A stretch of DNA of 64,000 bases, from positions 1,054,001 to 1,118,000 of the forward strand of contig NZ_JAKFGM010000001.1 of the NCBI RefSeq assembly GCF_021502585.1, read 5' to 3'. Made by a program: the position numbers and the translations under genes. This DNA comes from Sphingomonas cremea. Its GTDB lineage: Bacteria; Pseudomonadota; Alphaproteobacteria; Sphingomonadales; Sphingomonadaceae. Below are positions 20,804-28,632 of the stretch, piece by piece (positions within the stretch are counted from its first letter, which is position 1; every line of letters starts with the position of its first letter). The notes beneath the pieces are model-generated. The model was not told the origin of the DNA. It saw nothing but the letters and a program-made list of their open reading frames with translations, and searched no databases.

Positions 20804-20985
20804 GACGATCTCCTTCCTTCGGGCAGGATCGGCGGAAATGATCAGCTGTGCAGTTCGTAATGCTACCTAGACGGCTTTTGATGGCCCCCGCCTGCAAACC
20901 GGCAGCGAGCAGCCATCAGGAAGATTGCGTATCGGATTGCGATATCCCGGCAGCCTAAGAGCCAAGCTCTGAAAGGAGTAAGTTC

Positions 20986-21486
20986 ATGGACGTCAAAGAG
21001 AAACCAACTCGCTCGCCGGCCGTAGCAAAGCGCCAGGCACCGGATTTTAGCGAGCAGCTCATCGAGCCGTTTACGCAATTGCGAAATGAGGTGAACCGGC
21101 TCTTCGAAAGCTTTCCGCTGGGCCTGCCGGGTCTCGAGTTCGCGCGCCTCCACTTTGCCGCTCCGGCGATCGAGATGAGCGAGACCGACAAATCCTATAA
21201 GATCACCGCTGAGCTGCCGGGAATTGAGCCCGATAATGTGGACGTCACCTTCGACAGGGGCATCCTGCGCATTGCCGGAGAAAAGAGGGAGCGGCGAAGC
21301 CAGAAGGAGCGAGGCTATCGCTTGTCCGAGCGAAGCTATGGTGCCTTCGAACGCTTCATTGAGCTACCTTCAGTCGATGCGGGCCAAGCGATCAAGACCA
21401 AGTTCAAGCGCGGGGTTTTGACCGTCAATGTACCCAAGGCGAAAAAGGCAAAGAAGGGCGCTCGACGCAATAAAGTCGGCGCATAG
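20986..21486 (+). CDS. Hsp20/alpha-crystallin small heat shock protein
   Basis: A 166-residue ATP-independent chaperone that holds unfolding proteins. The alpha-crystallin domain occupies about residues 58-150 with PAIEMSETDKSYKITAELPG, the family signature GILRIAGEKRERR and RGVLTVNVPKAKK. The C-terminal tail is short and Lys/Arg-rich and lacks a clear I-x-I motif. A strong site AAAGGAG lies just before the ATG. Two copies of a TTGCG-type sequence lie upstream (20925-20943). Confidence 0.93.
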   Translation: MDVKEKPTRSPAVAKRQAPDFSEQLIEPFTQLRNEVNRLFESFPLGLPGLEFARLHFAAPAIEMSETDKSYKITAELPGIEPDNVDVTFDRGILRIAGEKRERRSQKERGYRLSERSYGAFERFIELPSVDAGQAIKTKFKRGVLTVNVPKAKKAKKGARRNKVGA

Positions 21487-21621
21487 GCCAGTCGGCATAC
21501 CAATGCTCGTGGCGCATTTCACTCCGGAGTTCTCCCAATAGGGACATCTACGGAATGACGTTGCAGCCCGGTTGCGCCAACAAGACTATGATTGGGCCGT
21601 GCGCTTGAAAGGAGAGATACC

Positions 21622-22167
21622 GTGGAGATCAGTGGAAAACCATTGATGCTGCCCGAATGGAGCGCCGAGCTCACAACCCGATCGGGCCTGAAGCTGAATG
21701 TTCGACCAGCCTCGCTCCAGGACCAGGCAGACGTTGGCGAATTTTATCGGCGGGTAACCCCCGACGATCTTCGCTACCGGTTTCTCAGCTCCATCAAGTC
21801 AATCGGCCCGGGGCTGGTTCAGCAGCTTGTCGACGTCGACCATACAGAAACGGAGAGCCTGCTTGCCTTCGACGCCAGCGATGGCAAGCTGGCCGCCACG
21901 GCCATGATTGCCGCCGATGATTCAGGCGGCGGCGCTGAAGTGGCGGTTTCGGTCCGCTCCGACCTTAAGGACCGGGGTGTCGGATGGGCAATGCTTCAGC
22001 ACGCCTGCGATTACGCGAAGGCGCGCGGGATCAAGGAACTCCACACCGTCGTGTTTAGCGACAATCGGTCCACTATCGCGCTCGAAGAGGAAATGGGGTT
22101 TACCGGACGTCCTTGCACTGATGACACGAACCTCACGATCCTGACAAAGCGCATTGATTGCGCATAG
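21622..22167 (+). CDS. GNAT-family N-acetyltransferase, Pat-like
   Basis: A 181-residue protein with a single GNAT domain. It shows RPASLQDQADVGEFYRRV, DDLRYRFLS and VAVSVRSDLKDRGVGWAML, the last being the acetyl-CoA binding motif. These resemble the acetyltransferase domain of protein lysine acetyltransferases such as Pat, but without a CoA-ligase-like or cyclic-nucleotide domain. I use GTG 21622, preceded by AAAGGAGA; ten more codons are open upstream. Substrate is unknown. It lies between hsp20 and a flavin-binding protein. Confidence 0.82.
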   Translation: MEISGKPLMLPEWSAELTTRSGLKLNVRPASLQDQADVGEFYRRVTPDDLRYRFLSSIKSIGPGLVQQLVDVDHTETESLLAFDASDGKLAATAMIAADDSGGGAEVAVSVRSDLKDRGVGWAMLQHACDYAKARGIKELHTVVFSDNRSTIALEEEMGFTGRPCTDDTNLTILTKRIDCA

Positions 22168-22205
22168 CCGAGGCGCGCAATTCCGTTTCATGACTTGAGG
22201 ACCAG

Positions 22206-22712
22206 ATGGAACAATCAGCCGTCAAAATACTGGAATCGCATCGGCTTATGGCTATTTCGACGCTTCGTCCCGATGGATGGCCGCAGACCACGATCGTTGG
22301 CTACGCCAATGACGGGTTGCTTCTCTATTTCATGATTTTCCGATCGAGCCAGAAATTGGCCAACATCCAGCGCGATGACCGCGTCTCCATTGCGGTCGGC
22401 GACGAACCGAGGGACTTCCAAAGCCTCAAGGCCGTCTTTGCCGGCGCCAACGCGTGGGAAGTGACGGATGCCGACCAACGGACCCATGCGTGGCGGCTGC
22501 TTACGCAGCGGCACCCTAACCTCGCCGACTTCGGAGTACCGGACGAGTCCGAAGCGGCGCTGATGTGCGCCGCCTGCAAATATGTGTCCGTGCTCGATTA
22601 CGGCAAAGGCTTCGGGCACACGGACAGCTTCACTGTTGGCGACAGCGGCGCCGTGATGATGCACCCTGCGGAAAAGAACAGCTGGGGTATCTCCGCGGCC
22701 AAATCGGCCTGA
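22206..22712 (+). CDS. Pyridoxamine 5'-phosphate oxidase-like flavin-binding protein
   Basis: A 168-residue protein with the split-barrel flavin fold: it begins with LESHRLMAISTLRPDGWPQT, the usual first strands of the PNPOx-like family, followed by YFMIFRSSQKLANIQRDDRVSIAVGDE. Many members bind FMN, F420 or haem and have general redox or stress roles. The substrate is not visible. It is the last gene of the + strand stress cluster, 38 bases after the GNAT gene. Confidence 0.83.
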   Translation: MEQSAVKILESHRLMAISTLRPDGWPQTTIVGYANDGLLLYFMIFRSSQKLANIQRDDRVSIAVGDEPRDFQSLKAVFAGANAWEVTDADQRTHAWRLLTQRHPNLADFGVPDESEAALMCAACKYVSVLDYGKGFGHTDSFTVGDSGAVMMHPAEKNSWGISAAKSA

Positions 22713-22777
22713 CCCACTTCCCCCCGCGGCAGGGAAGCAAATTCAATCCCTAAATAGCTGTTCTTACGGGAAAATAA

Positions 22778-22852
22778 TGGTGGGCGTGGCAAGGATTGAA
22801 CTTGCGACCCCTGCGATGTCAACACAGTGCTCTACCACTGAGCTACACGCCC
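22778..22852 (-). tRNA. tRNA-Val (GAC anticodon)
   Basis: On the minus strand the sequence folds as a full cloverleaf: a 7-bp acceptor stem GGGCGTG/CACGCCC, a D arm GCTC-AGTGGTA-GAGC, an anticodon stem CTGTG/CGCAG (one T-G pair) with loop TTGACAT giving anticodon GAC (plus-strand 818-820 of the 22-kb block), and a T arm GCAAG-TTCAATC-CTTGC. The discriminator is A and CCA is encoded. It lies alone between the flavin protein and cpdR. Confidence 0.96.
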
Positions 22853-22909
22853 ACTCTGAAGGGGGCCTTTAAGGGGCCGATCCGCTTATCGCAAGGGGTT
22901 AAAGGCGGA

Positions 22910-23287
22910 CTATAGCCGCCCGTGCTGGTCTTCGGACTGAAACAGCCGATCGACCTCGGCCACAAGGTCTTTCAAATGGAAAGGCTTCGACAGCAGCTTC
23001 GCTTCCGGTGCGGTCCGGCCGCCCTGAAGCGCGACCGCGGCGAAGCCCGTGATGAACATCACCCGGATGGCCGGATCGATTGCGCTGGCCTTCTGAGCCA
23101 GCTCGATCCCGTCCATTTCCGGCATGACGATGTCGGTCAGGAGCAGGTCGTATTTGCCGGCCTCGAGCAATGGCATCGCCTCGGTACCGCAGCCGACGGA
23201 TTCAACTTCATAGCCGACACGCTGCAGAGCGCGCTGCAGATATTCGCGCATCGACGTATCGTCTTCGGCAAGAAGGATCCTGATCAT
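22910..23287 (-). CDS. cpdR: Cell-cycle response regulator CpdR
   Basis: A single-domain receiver of 125 residues. In Caulobacter CpdR, when unphosphorylated, brings substrates to the ClpXP protease at the cell pole. Acidic residues are at 9-10 (LLAEDD), the phosphoacceptor is Asp52 in LLTDIVMPEMDGIELA, and FITGFAAVAL plus LSKPFHLKDLV are near-identical to known CpdR proteins. I chose ATG 23287; the open frame extends 124 codons upstream but shows no similarity. It is divergent from an N-formylglutamate amidohydrolase gene, a common arrangement in alphaproteobacteria. Confidence 0.93.
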   Translation of the reverse strand: MIRILLAEDDTSMREYLQRALQRVGYEVESVGCGTEAMPLLEAGKYDLLLTDIVMPEMDGIELAQKASAIDPAIRVMFITGFAAVALQGGRTAPEAKLLSKPFHLKDLVAEVDRLFQSEDQHGRL

Positions 23288-23391
23288 CGTGACCTCTCTA
23301 TGCTCGCATGCGTAAAGATTTTCCAGCGCTTGCCGTTCCTTATGCAGATTGCTGTCCGCAAATGGTACGACTAGTCTCATCCCTGTTGCAC

Positions 23392-24231
23392 ATGAGCCGC
23401 TATCCTTCCCCGATAATCCATGCATCGCGCGGCGCACTGCCAGTGCTGTTGTCGGTGCCCCATTCCGGGCGGGACTATGAAACCGCAGTTCTTGCCAACG
23501 CGGCGCAGGGCCGTCGGGCGCTGGAGACGCTGGAAGACCCGCTGGTAGATCGGCTGGCATGGCGGGCGATCGCTGCAGGGACCGGTGCGGTCGTCCAGCC
23601 GGTGCCGCGCGCCGTAATCGACTGCAATCGCGACGAGACGGAGGTCGATCCAGCGGCAATTGCCGGAGTCAGCCCGGCCCCGGTGGGACAGCGTGCCCGG
23701 CACGGGCTCGGCCTGGTGCCCTCACGCACGCATCGCCATGGCGCGCTATGGCGACGGCCAATCGACCGGACGGAGCTTTATTGCCGGATCGATGAGATCC
23801 ATCGCCCCTACCATCAATCGCTCGCCGACGGGCTGGAAGCGCTGCGGAGCATGCATGGTGAAGCGTTGCTGCTCGACTGTCATTCCATGCCCGTCCGGCC
23901 GAGCGGCCAAGCCAATATCGTCATTGGAGACCGCCACGGCACCACCTCCTCGGCCTGGGTCAGCGCGGAAGCATTTCGGATCGTGAGGGCCGCCGGCTTT
24001 CGCGCGGCGCTCAACGACCCCTATGCTGGTGGGGCGATCGTTGCCCGGCACGGAACGCCGCGGAATGGCATCCACGCGCTTCAGCTGGAGATCGACCGGT
24101 CGCTTTATCTCGAATCGGATGGACGGACGGCCGGACCTGGGTTCGACCGAATTGCTTCGCTAATTGAGGTCCTGGCGACAAAGCTCGGTGACGCGCTTTG
24201 CGTTCGTGGCCTGCGCGAGGCCGCCGAATAA
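23392..24231 (+). CDS. N-formylglutamate amidohydrolase family protein
   Basis: A 279-residue zinc hydrolase of the FGase family (PF05013), which removes formate from N-formyl-glutamate in histidine breakdown or acts on related N-acyl amino acids. LLSVPHSGRDYE carries a metal His, LLLDCHSMPV a second one, and ALNDPYAGG is a typical segment. I start at ATG 23392, matching the family; the open frame runs 28 codons further upstream over the cpdR promoter region. No other hut genes are in the window, so the true substrate is open. Confidence 0.88.
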   Translation: MSRYPSPIIHASRGALPVLLSVPHSGRDYETAVLANAAQGRRALETLEDPLVDRLAWRAIAAGTGAVVQPVPRAVIDCNRDETEVDPAAIAGVSPAPVGQRARHGLGLVPSRTHRHGALWRRPIDRTELYCRIDEIHRPYHQSLADGLEALRSMHGEALLLDCHSMPVRPSGQANIVIGDRHGTTSSAWVSAEAFRIVRAAGFRAALNDPYAGGAIVARHGTPRNGIHALQLEIDRSLYLESDGRTAGPGFDRIASLIEVLATKLGDALCVRGLREAAE

Positions 24232-24268
24232 AAAAGCGGCCACCCCGGCATTGGCGCCGGGATGGCCG
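24230..24268 (-). terminator. Rho-independent terminator (distal, behind the SapC gene)
   Basis: On the minus strand a stem of 6+6 base pairs with one mismatch (tggccg/cggcca and gccggg/cccggc, 6-base loop) is followed by six T. It overlaps the end of the convergent N-formylglutamate amidohydrolase gene. It can stop transcripts of the SapC gene. Confidence 0.75.
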
Positions 24269-24334
24269 GAAGTCAGGGAGGAACGCACCAGAAGGTGCGC
24301 GCCGGTCGCTTTTTCGACTGAAGGGGAAACAGGC

Positions 24335-24379
24335 AAAAAAACGGCGCGGCAATGATCCGATGTGGGTGACCGCCGCGCC
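24335..24379 (-). terminator. Candidate terminator (proximal, behind the SapC gene)
   Basis: A perfect 8-bp stem GGCGCGGC/GCCGCGCC with a 21-base loop is followed on the minus strand by seven T. The loop is longer than usual. It lies 38 bases after the SapC stop and about 65 bases before a second, stronger terminator. Confidence 0.55.
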
Positions 24380-24417
24380 ATTTCAATCCCGCGGAGCAAC
24401 GCTCCGCCTCATGCGCG

Positions 24418-25206
24418 TCACGCCTCGGCAGGTACCGGCTGCGGCGCGGCGATGGGTCCGGTCCCCTGCTGGACCTGGCGCGCGAAGATTTCGCGGATCA
24501 CCGACAGGGAGAAAAGATGGGCCATGATCAGCGGAAGGGCGCCGTTCTGGTTCAGCTTGCGCAGCTCGTCGCCGCGAAGGTTTCGGAACTTTTCTTCGTC
24601 GACCATCTGGAAGCCGCGATAAATGAATGGCTGCTCGGAGCCTTCCGGCTGGATCGCGACCTCTCCTTCCATGAGGAGGCCCGCTTCCTTGAGCTCGTTC
24701 ATAAAGAACTGCGTGCGCTGACCTGCCTGCTCGAACTGCTCGCAGAACTGAAGAATGGCATTGGTCGCTTCCGACGGATTCTCGCCCTCGAAGAGCGGCT
24801 CTCCCTCACTGAACTCGCCTACGGCGCCGGAGGTCGGATCGAAACACAGGGACAGCTCATCGCTATCCTCGCGCAGGCGAGCCAGCACGAACGGGAAACG
24901 GCGGAGATAGGCGGGCAAATAGACATTGCCTTCGCGTGCAACCCCCTTCTCATCGAAGAAGGTGTTGGTGCCTTCGTGCAAGCCCATCAGAGCGATCGGC
25001 ACCGGAGATTCGCCGGCGGAGAAGACGATCGGGAAGTGGCGCTGTATCATTGCGAATTCGTCCACGGTCACCGGGATGGCGTGCGTCGACGCCACCCGGT
25101 CGAGACCGTTCAGGCGGCGAACCTTGTAATTGGCATGGAGATTGCGGTTGAGCGCCTCCAGGCCGTTATAGAGAAGCGGCAACATGTTCGGCGCTTGGCT
25201 CGCCAT
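24418..25206 (-). CDS. SapC family protein
   Basis: A 262-residue soluble protein of the SapC family (PF07277). The family takes its name from a Campylobacter S-layer locus, but alphaproteobacterial members are widespread and have no proven role. Typical segments are PLLYNGLEALNRNLHANYKV, FPIVFSAG, NVYLPAYLRRFPFVLA and FIYRGFQMVDEEKFR. I start at ATG 25206; the frame is open a further 56 codons upstream without similarity. It stands alone and is followed by two terminators. Confidence 0.88.
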   Translation of the reverse strand: MASQAPNMLPLLYNGLEALNRNLHANYKVRRLNGLDRVASTHAIPVTVDEFAMIQRHFPIVFSAGESPVPIALMGLHEGTNTFFDEKGVAREGNVYLPAYLRRFPFVLARLREDSDELSLCFDPTSGAVGEFSEGEPLFEGENPSEATNAILQFCEQFEQAGQRTQFFMNELKEAGLLMEGEVAIQPEGSEQPFIYRGFQMVDEEKFRNLRGDELRKLNQNGALPLIMAHLFSLSVIREIFARQVQQGTGPIAAPQPVPAEA

Positions 25207-25419
25207 AGGATCGACTCCAAAGAAGGGGCGGACTGGCCCTGGAATCAATCCGTCGGCCTGCCTCGCGGAAAACTGCGCGCCCGCCTCTAGTGGCAGGACC
25301 AGCCAAGTGCAAGGCGTTTGCGGGGCTTGTAAATTTGCACGCGGACAGTCGCCGCCGATGAGTTCATCATCCATTCAACGCTTGCCGCTAGACCGCCTTG
25401 CCGCAATGGTTCTTTCAGC

Positions 25420-25857
25420 ATGACCCTATTGGCTTTTTTTGGCCTTTTCCCCGCCCTGTTCGGCGCGGCTGCGCAAGCGCCCGCCGAAGACCAGGTCGTG
25501 CGCCGCGTGATCATTCGCGATGAAGTGATTCTGCGGATCCCGATCCGGCCGCGCCTGTCTCGACCGATCGAATGGGTCGAGAAGAAGGGGCCGAAATGCC
25601 TCCCTGCCAACCGCATCGCGGGGGCAGTCCTGTCTGGGCCATCGTCGATCGACTTCCTAATGCGCAACCGGCAACGAGTCCGGGCGCTGATGGACAATGA
25701 TTGTCCTGCCCTCGATTTTTACGGCCGATTCTACCTGCAACCCGATGATGAATTTATTTGCGCGAAGCGGGAAACGATCCATTCGCGGATCGGCGGAAGC
25801 TGCCGGATCGAGAAGTTCAAGATGCTGGTGCCGCAGTATAAGCAGGTCAAACGCTGA
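25420..25857 (+). CDS. Small exported hypothetical protein
   Basis: A 145-residue protein with a likely signal peptide (MTLLAFFGLFPALFGAAAQA). The mature part is basic, with four cysteines (KCLPAN, DNDCPALDF, DEFICAKR, GGSCRIEK) spaced so that two disulfides are possible. I do not recognise a family. It is the last chromosomal gene before the left end of the transposon, and its stop is about 70 bases from that end. Confidence 0.72.
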   Translation: MTLLAFFGLFPALFGAAAQAPAEDQVVRRVIIRDEVILRIPIRPRLSRPIEWVEKKGPKCLPANRIAGAVLSGPSSIDFLMRNRQRVRALMDNDCPALDFYGRFYLQPDDEFICAKRETIHSRIGGSCRIEKFKMLVPQYKQVKR

Positions 25858-25926
25858 GCACGGTGCCCGATCGCGCTCGGATTACCTGCGCGCGAAGCAC
25901 CATACTTGGCTTTCTCTCGGACAACT

Positions 25927-25934
25927 TGCTCGCG
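25927..25934. repeat. Left copy of the 8-bp target-site duplication
   Basis: TGCTCGCG lies directly outside the left terminal repeat. The same eight bases in the same orientation lie directly outside the right terminal repeat at 33131-33138. This is what a DDE transposase leaves after staggered insertion. Confidence 0.85.
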
Positions 25935-25998
25935 GGTGGTGCCTCAGTTTGAAATGGGGTGTTATGGAAACTAACGGTTGTTTAGTTTCGCTAACATT
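25935..25998 (+). repeat. Left terminal inverted repeat of the transposon
   Basis: Sixty-four bases beginning GGTGGTGCCTCAGTTTGAAA and ending with GCTAACATT. It matches the reverse complement of 33066-33130 with a few substitutions and one single-base gap; the blocks GGTGGTGCCTCAG and GTTATGGAAACTAAC are identical. Inside is an 8-bp hairpin GAAACTAA/TTAGTTTC (25967-25989), possibly a transposase binding structure. Confidence 0.88.
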
Positions 25999-26031
25999 CT
26001 GGCGGCTAGCGTTGAGGCGTTTTGAGAGCGC

Positions 26032-28629
26032 CTAGCCATCATAGTCGCGCCCCATGGCCCCGAGGTAGACTGACTTGGCGCTGGCTGCCGATGCGATGGC
26101 ATCTCGGACCTCATCATTGGTCAAATCAAGCATCCGATATTTCCCGTCGATCTCCGACACCGCCTCTATCCTGCGATAAACCGAACCATTCGCAGCCGCA
26201 TATCGGGCTAAGCCTCTTAGCTTGGGGAGTGCGTCGGCCAAATGATGCCCATGGGGATCAACAATATCGGCAACGATTCCACCCCCGTCAGTGGCCGAGA
26301 AGAATACGAAATCCGGCCGCACAATTTTTGATTCCCCATCGTCATCGTAGACAATGCCAAGGGATTCTTGGCTCGCGCGCGCCGGGTTGCGATACCAAGC
26401 CACCCGATCGCCAAGCTTCATTTCTGCCTCAAGTACGGCTCGCTCCCACTTGTTCAACTCATCTGGGAATTTTCCCTCAGGATCGCATAGCAGGTGTCGT
26501 TCGTATCTCGGCAGGGCGACTTCGGTGCCGTTCGCTTCCTTTGCAGTTGTCGGCTGTAGCCAGGCGTTCGGCCGCGCTAGATCGACATCCACGGGATCGG
26601 CGCTCATTTCCCTGATTTCGCGGTATGCTTCCTGCCGCTCGTCGGTCAGTACCCTGATCGACTCCCGGTACTCGGCTAGCCATTGCTTCGATAGCACTTC
26701 CGCCGCCGTCTCTAATTCCTCCTTGATGCTGCCGATGAGGCCCAGCGCAGCTATCGTAGTGTGGGCGTCGATGAGCGCCTCGTCGTCATCTTCCGCTTCC
26801 TTGTCCTGACTGGCCAGGTGTTCAGCATATGTCCGGGCAAGATCGGGGCTGATCACGCGGCCTGCCCGCTTGTAGGCGTCCTCAATTACGGCATAGTCAG
26901 CCTTCATCACGAAGTCGTTGAACGTCTTGGTCTGCGTTTGGGTGTTGGCGGTGAGTGTTGAGCCTTCGACTGTCAGCACAGCCTCTCGCGCTTCTTTGAT
27001 CCGGTCAGCCAGCCGGGCCTGCGCTCGGTCAAGAACCTTATGCATCTCAGCATGGGCTTTGAGCCCTGCACCGGGCAGCAGTCCATCCACGGACAGTTCG
27101 TGCGCCAATGCAGTCAACCGTTTTGCAGGGCGGGCCTGTTTTTTGGGCAAGGCTTGGGAGGGGAGCGAAAGCAGCTTGTTCCAGACACCAGCCGGGATTT
27201 CGCTATTAGGCAAGACCTCGATCGGGTTGATCAGTACCCGGCGCATAGGCAGGTCATCACCCGCTTCGCCACCATTCATCAGGGTGCTGACAACCGCGTT
27301 GACCGCATCCTTGTTGAATCGGGGAAGGAGGCAATCGACCGCATTCAGGCGATCGTTACCCGGGATGCGCCGAGCCAGCGGCGTGCGTACCATTCGGCCC
27401 AACAATTGCGTGATGTGTGTCTTGTCAGTGGCAGCCCGGAAAGAAACCATCACCTCTGCACGCGGACAGTCCCATCCCGTGCTGATCGCATCTTTGGCAA
27501 GGAGTATGCGAACCCAGTCCGATTCCTGCACCCGTTCCGGTGCGATGTAGGGTACAGAGTATTTCCCGAACGTCTCCGTACGATGTTCTCCAAACACATT
27601 GGCAATGCAATCCTGAGAAAGCTCAGGCCAGGTCTCAAATACGACGTCCAGCCAAGTCGCAATCTCGTTGTGATCGGGCGAATTCGGCACTTGCAGCACC
27701 ATTAGCGGCAGCACCGTATCCACATCGTGCTGCTGCTTCGCATACGTCGCCCACGCCTTGGAAATATCGCTGAGCTTGATCGTGGCTCGCTTCAACAAAC
27801 TGGTAGCGAAGTCACCGACCTCCTTGGGATAGTCGAGGTCAACCGTGTCTTTAATTAGGCCCGAATCCTGCACCAACTTCGAATCGACGATGACCGGACG
27901 TAGGGTGTCGTGCCCAGTCATCCCCTCCATCGCAGCGTTAAACCGTTGAACGGTCGCTGAGATTCCCCAAACGACGGGAATGCCCGGAACGGATCCGGTA
28001 CCATTGATCAACTGCCGCACTATCGTCGGCCGACCGGTGACTGTTACAAGGCCGCCGTCGCGCATGCCGCGGTGAGCCTCGTCCAAGACGAGATAAAGCG
28101 TAAGGTCTGGGTCCTCGACGGTGTTGCGGATCGTATCCCATATGGTGTGCGATCGCATGTCCGGCATTATCGGTACCTGCCGGTCATCCTTTTCGATGGA
28201 TGCATCACTTGGATCATGGCCACGGACCAGCAGGCTGTTTTTCCCCAACTTCTGGGTGTTGAGAAAATAGACTTTCCCGGCTTCAAACCGCTCGCGCCCA
28301 AAGGTGCTTTCCACCGTGACCAGATCAGATACGGTCAGCTTGTCGGAAGCTTGTTGTAGGCGCCATTTTGACTGCTCGTTCAGTGATGGATCGTCAGAGA
28401 ACCAGATGACCGCGGCTCCCGGATCGGCTTCGAAGTCGAAATCATCATTCCCAAAAAATAATGCTTCGATCACAGCAGCGGCCATCACGGTTTTGCCCGA
28501 TCCGGTCGTTGCCGAGAGGGAGAAGGCGTGCTTGTCGCCGTCGTCGTGCCAGCGTTTGCGCGCTCTTTTCAGGCGTTCGAGAACTTCGCGGACGGCGTCG
28601 TCCTGGTAATCCTTAAGCGTGAACTTCAT
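26032..28629 (-). CDS. Type III restriction enzyme Res subunit (helicase-nuclease)
   Basis: An 865-residue protein that with Mod would translocate on and cut DNA having unmethylated inverted sites. The superfamily 2 core has Walker A TTGSGKT at 41-47, DEAH at 183-186, and a late motif STGWDCPRAEVMVSFR near residue 380. The C-terminal region (about 770-800) has PDFVFF then VADIVDPHGHH, where type III nucleases normally show a PD-(D/E)xK site; an ExK lysine is not evident. The gene begins three bases after mod and ends 34 bases from the left inverted repeat, so the pair is fully inside the transposon. Confidence 0.88.
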   Translation of the reverse strand: MKFTLKDYQDDAVREVLERLKRARKRWHDDGDKHAFSLSATTGSGKTVMAAAVIEALFFGNDDFDFEADPGAAVIWFSDDPSLNEQSKWRLQQASDKLTVSDLVTVESTFGRERFEAGKVYFLNTQKLGKNSLLVRGHDPSDASIEKDDRQVPIMPDMRSHTIWDTIRNTVEDPDLTLYLVLDEAHRGMRDGGLVTVTGRPTIVRQLINGTGSVPGIPVVWGISATVQRFNAAMEGMTGHDTLRPVIVDSKLVQDSGLIKDTVDLDYPKEVGDFATSLLKRATIKLSDISKAWATYAKQQHDVDTVLPLMVLQVPNSPDHNEIATWLDVVFETWPELSQDCIANVFGEHRTETFGKYSVPYIAPERVQESDWVRILLAKDAISTGWDCPRAEVMVSFRAATDKTHITQLLGRMVRTPLARRIPGNDRLNAVDCLLPRFNKDAVNAVVSTLMNGGEAGDDLPMRRVLINPIEVLPNSEIPAGVWNKLLSLPSQALPKKQARPAKRLTALAHELSVDGLLPGAGLKAHAEMHKVLDRAQARLADRIKEAREAVLTVEGSTLTANTQTQTKTFNDFVMKADYAVIEDAYKRAGRVISPDLARTYAEHLASQDKEAEDDDEALIDAHTTIAALGLIGSIKEELETAAEVLSKQWLAEYRESIRVLTDERQEAYREIREMSADPVDVDLARPNAWLQPTTAKEANGTEVALPRYERHLLCDPEGKFPDELNKWERAVLEAEMKLGDRVAWYRNPARASQESLGIVYDDDGESKIVRPDFVFFSATDGGGIVADIVDPHGHHLADALPKLRGLARYAAANGSVYRRIEAVSEIDGKYRMLDLTNDEVRDAIASAASAKSVYLGAMGRDYDG

Positions 28630-28632
28630 CGG

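Noticed and set aside
20804-20985. Possible heat-shock (sigma-32) or EcfG promoter before hsp20
   Set aside because: I looked for CTTG with a CCTATNT-like box and for GGAAC-N16/17-CGTT but found no convincing spacing.
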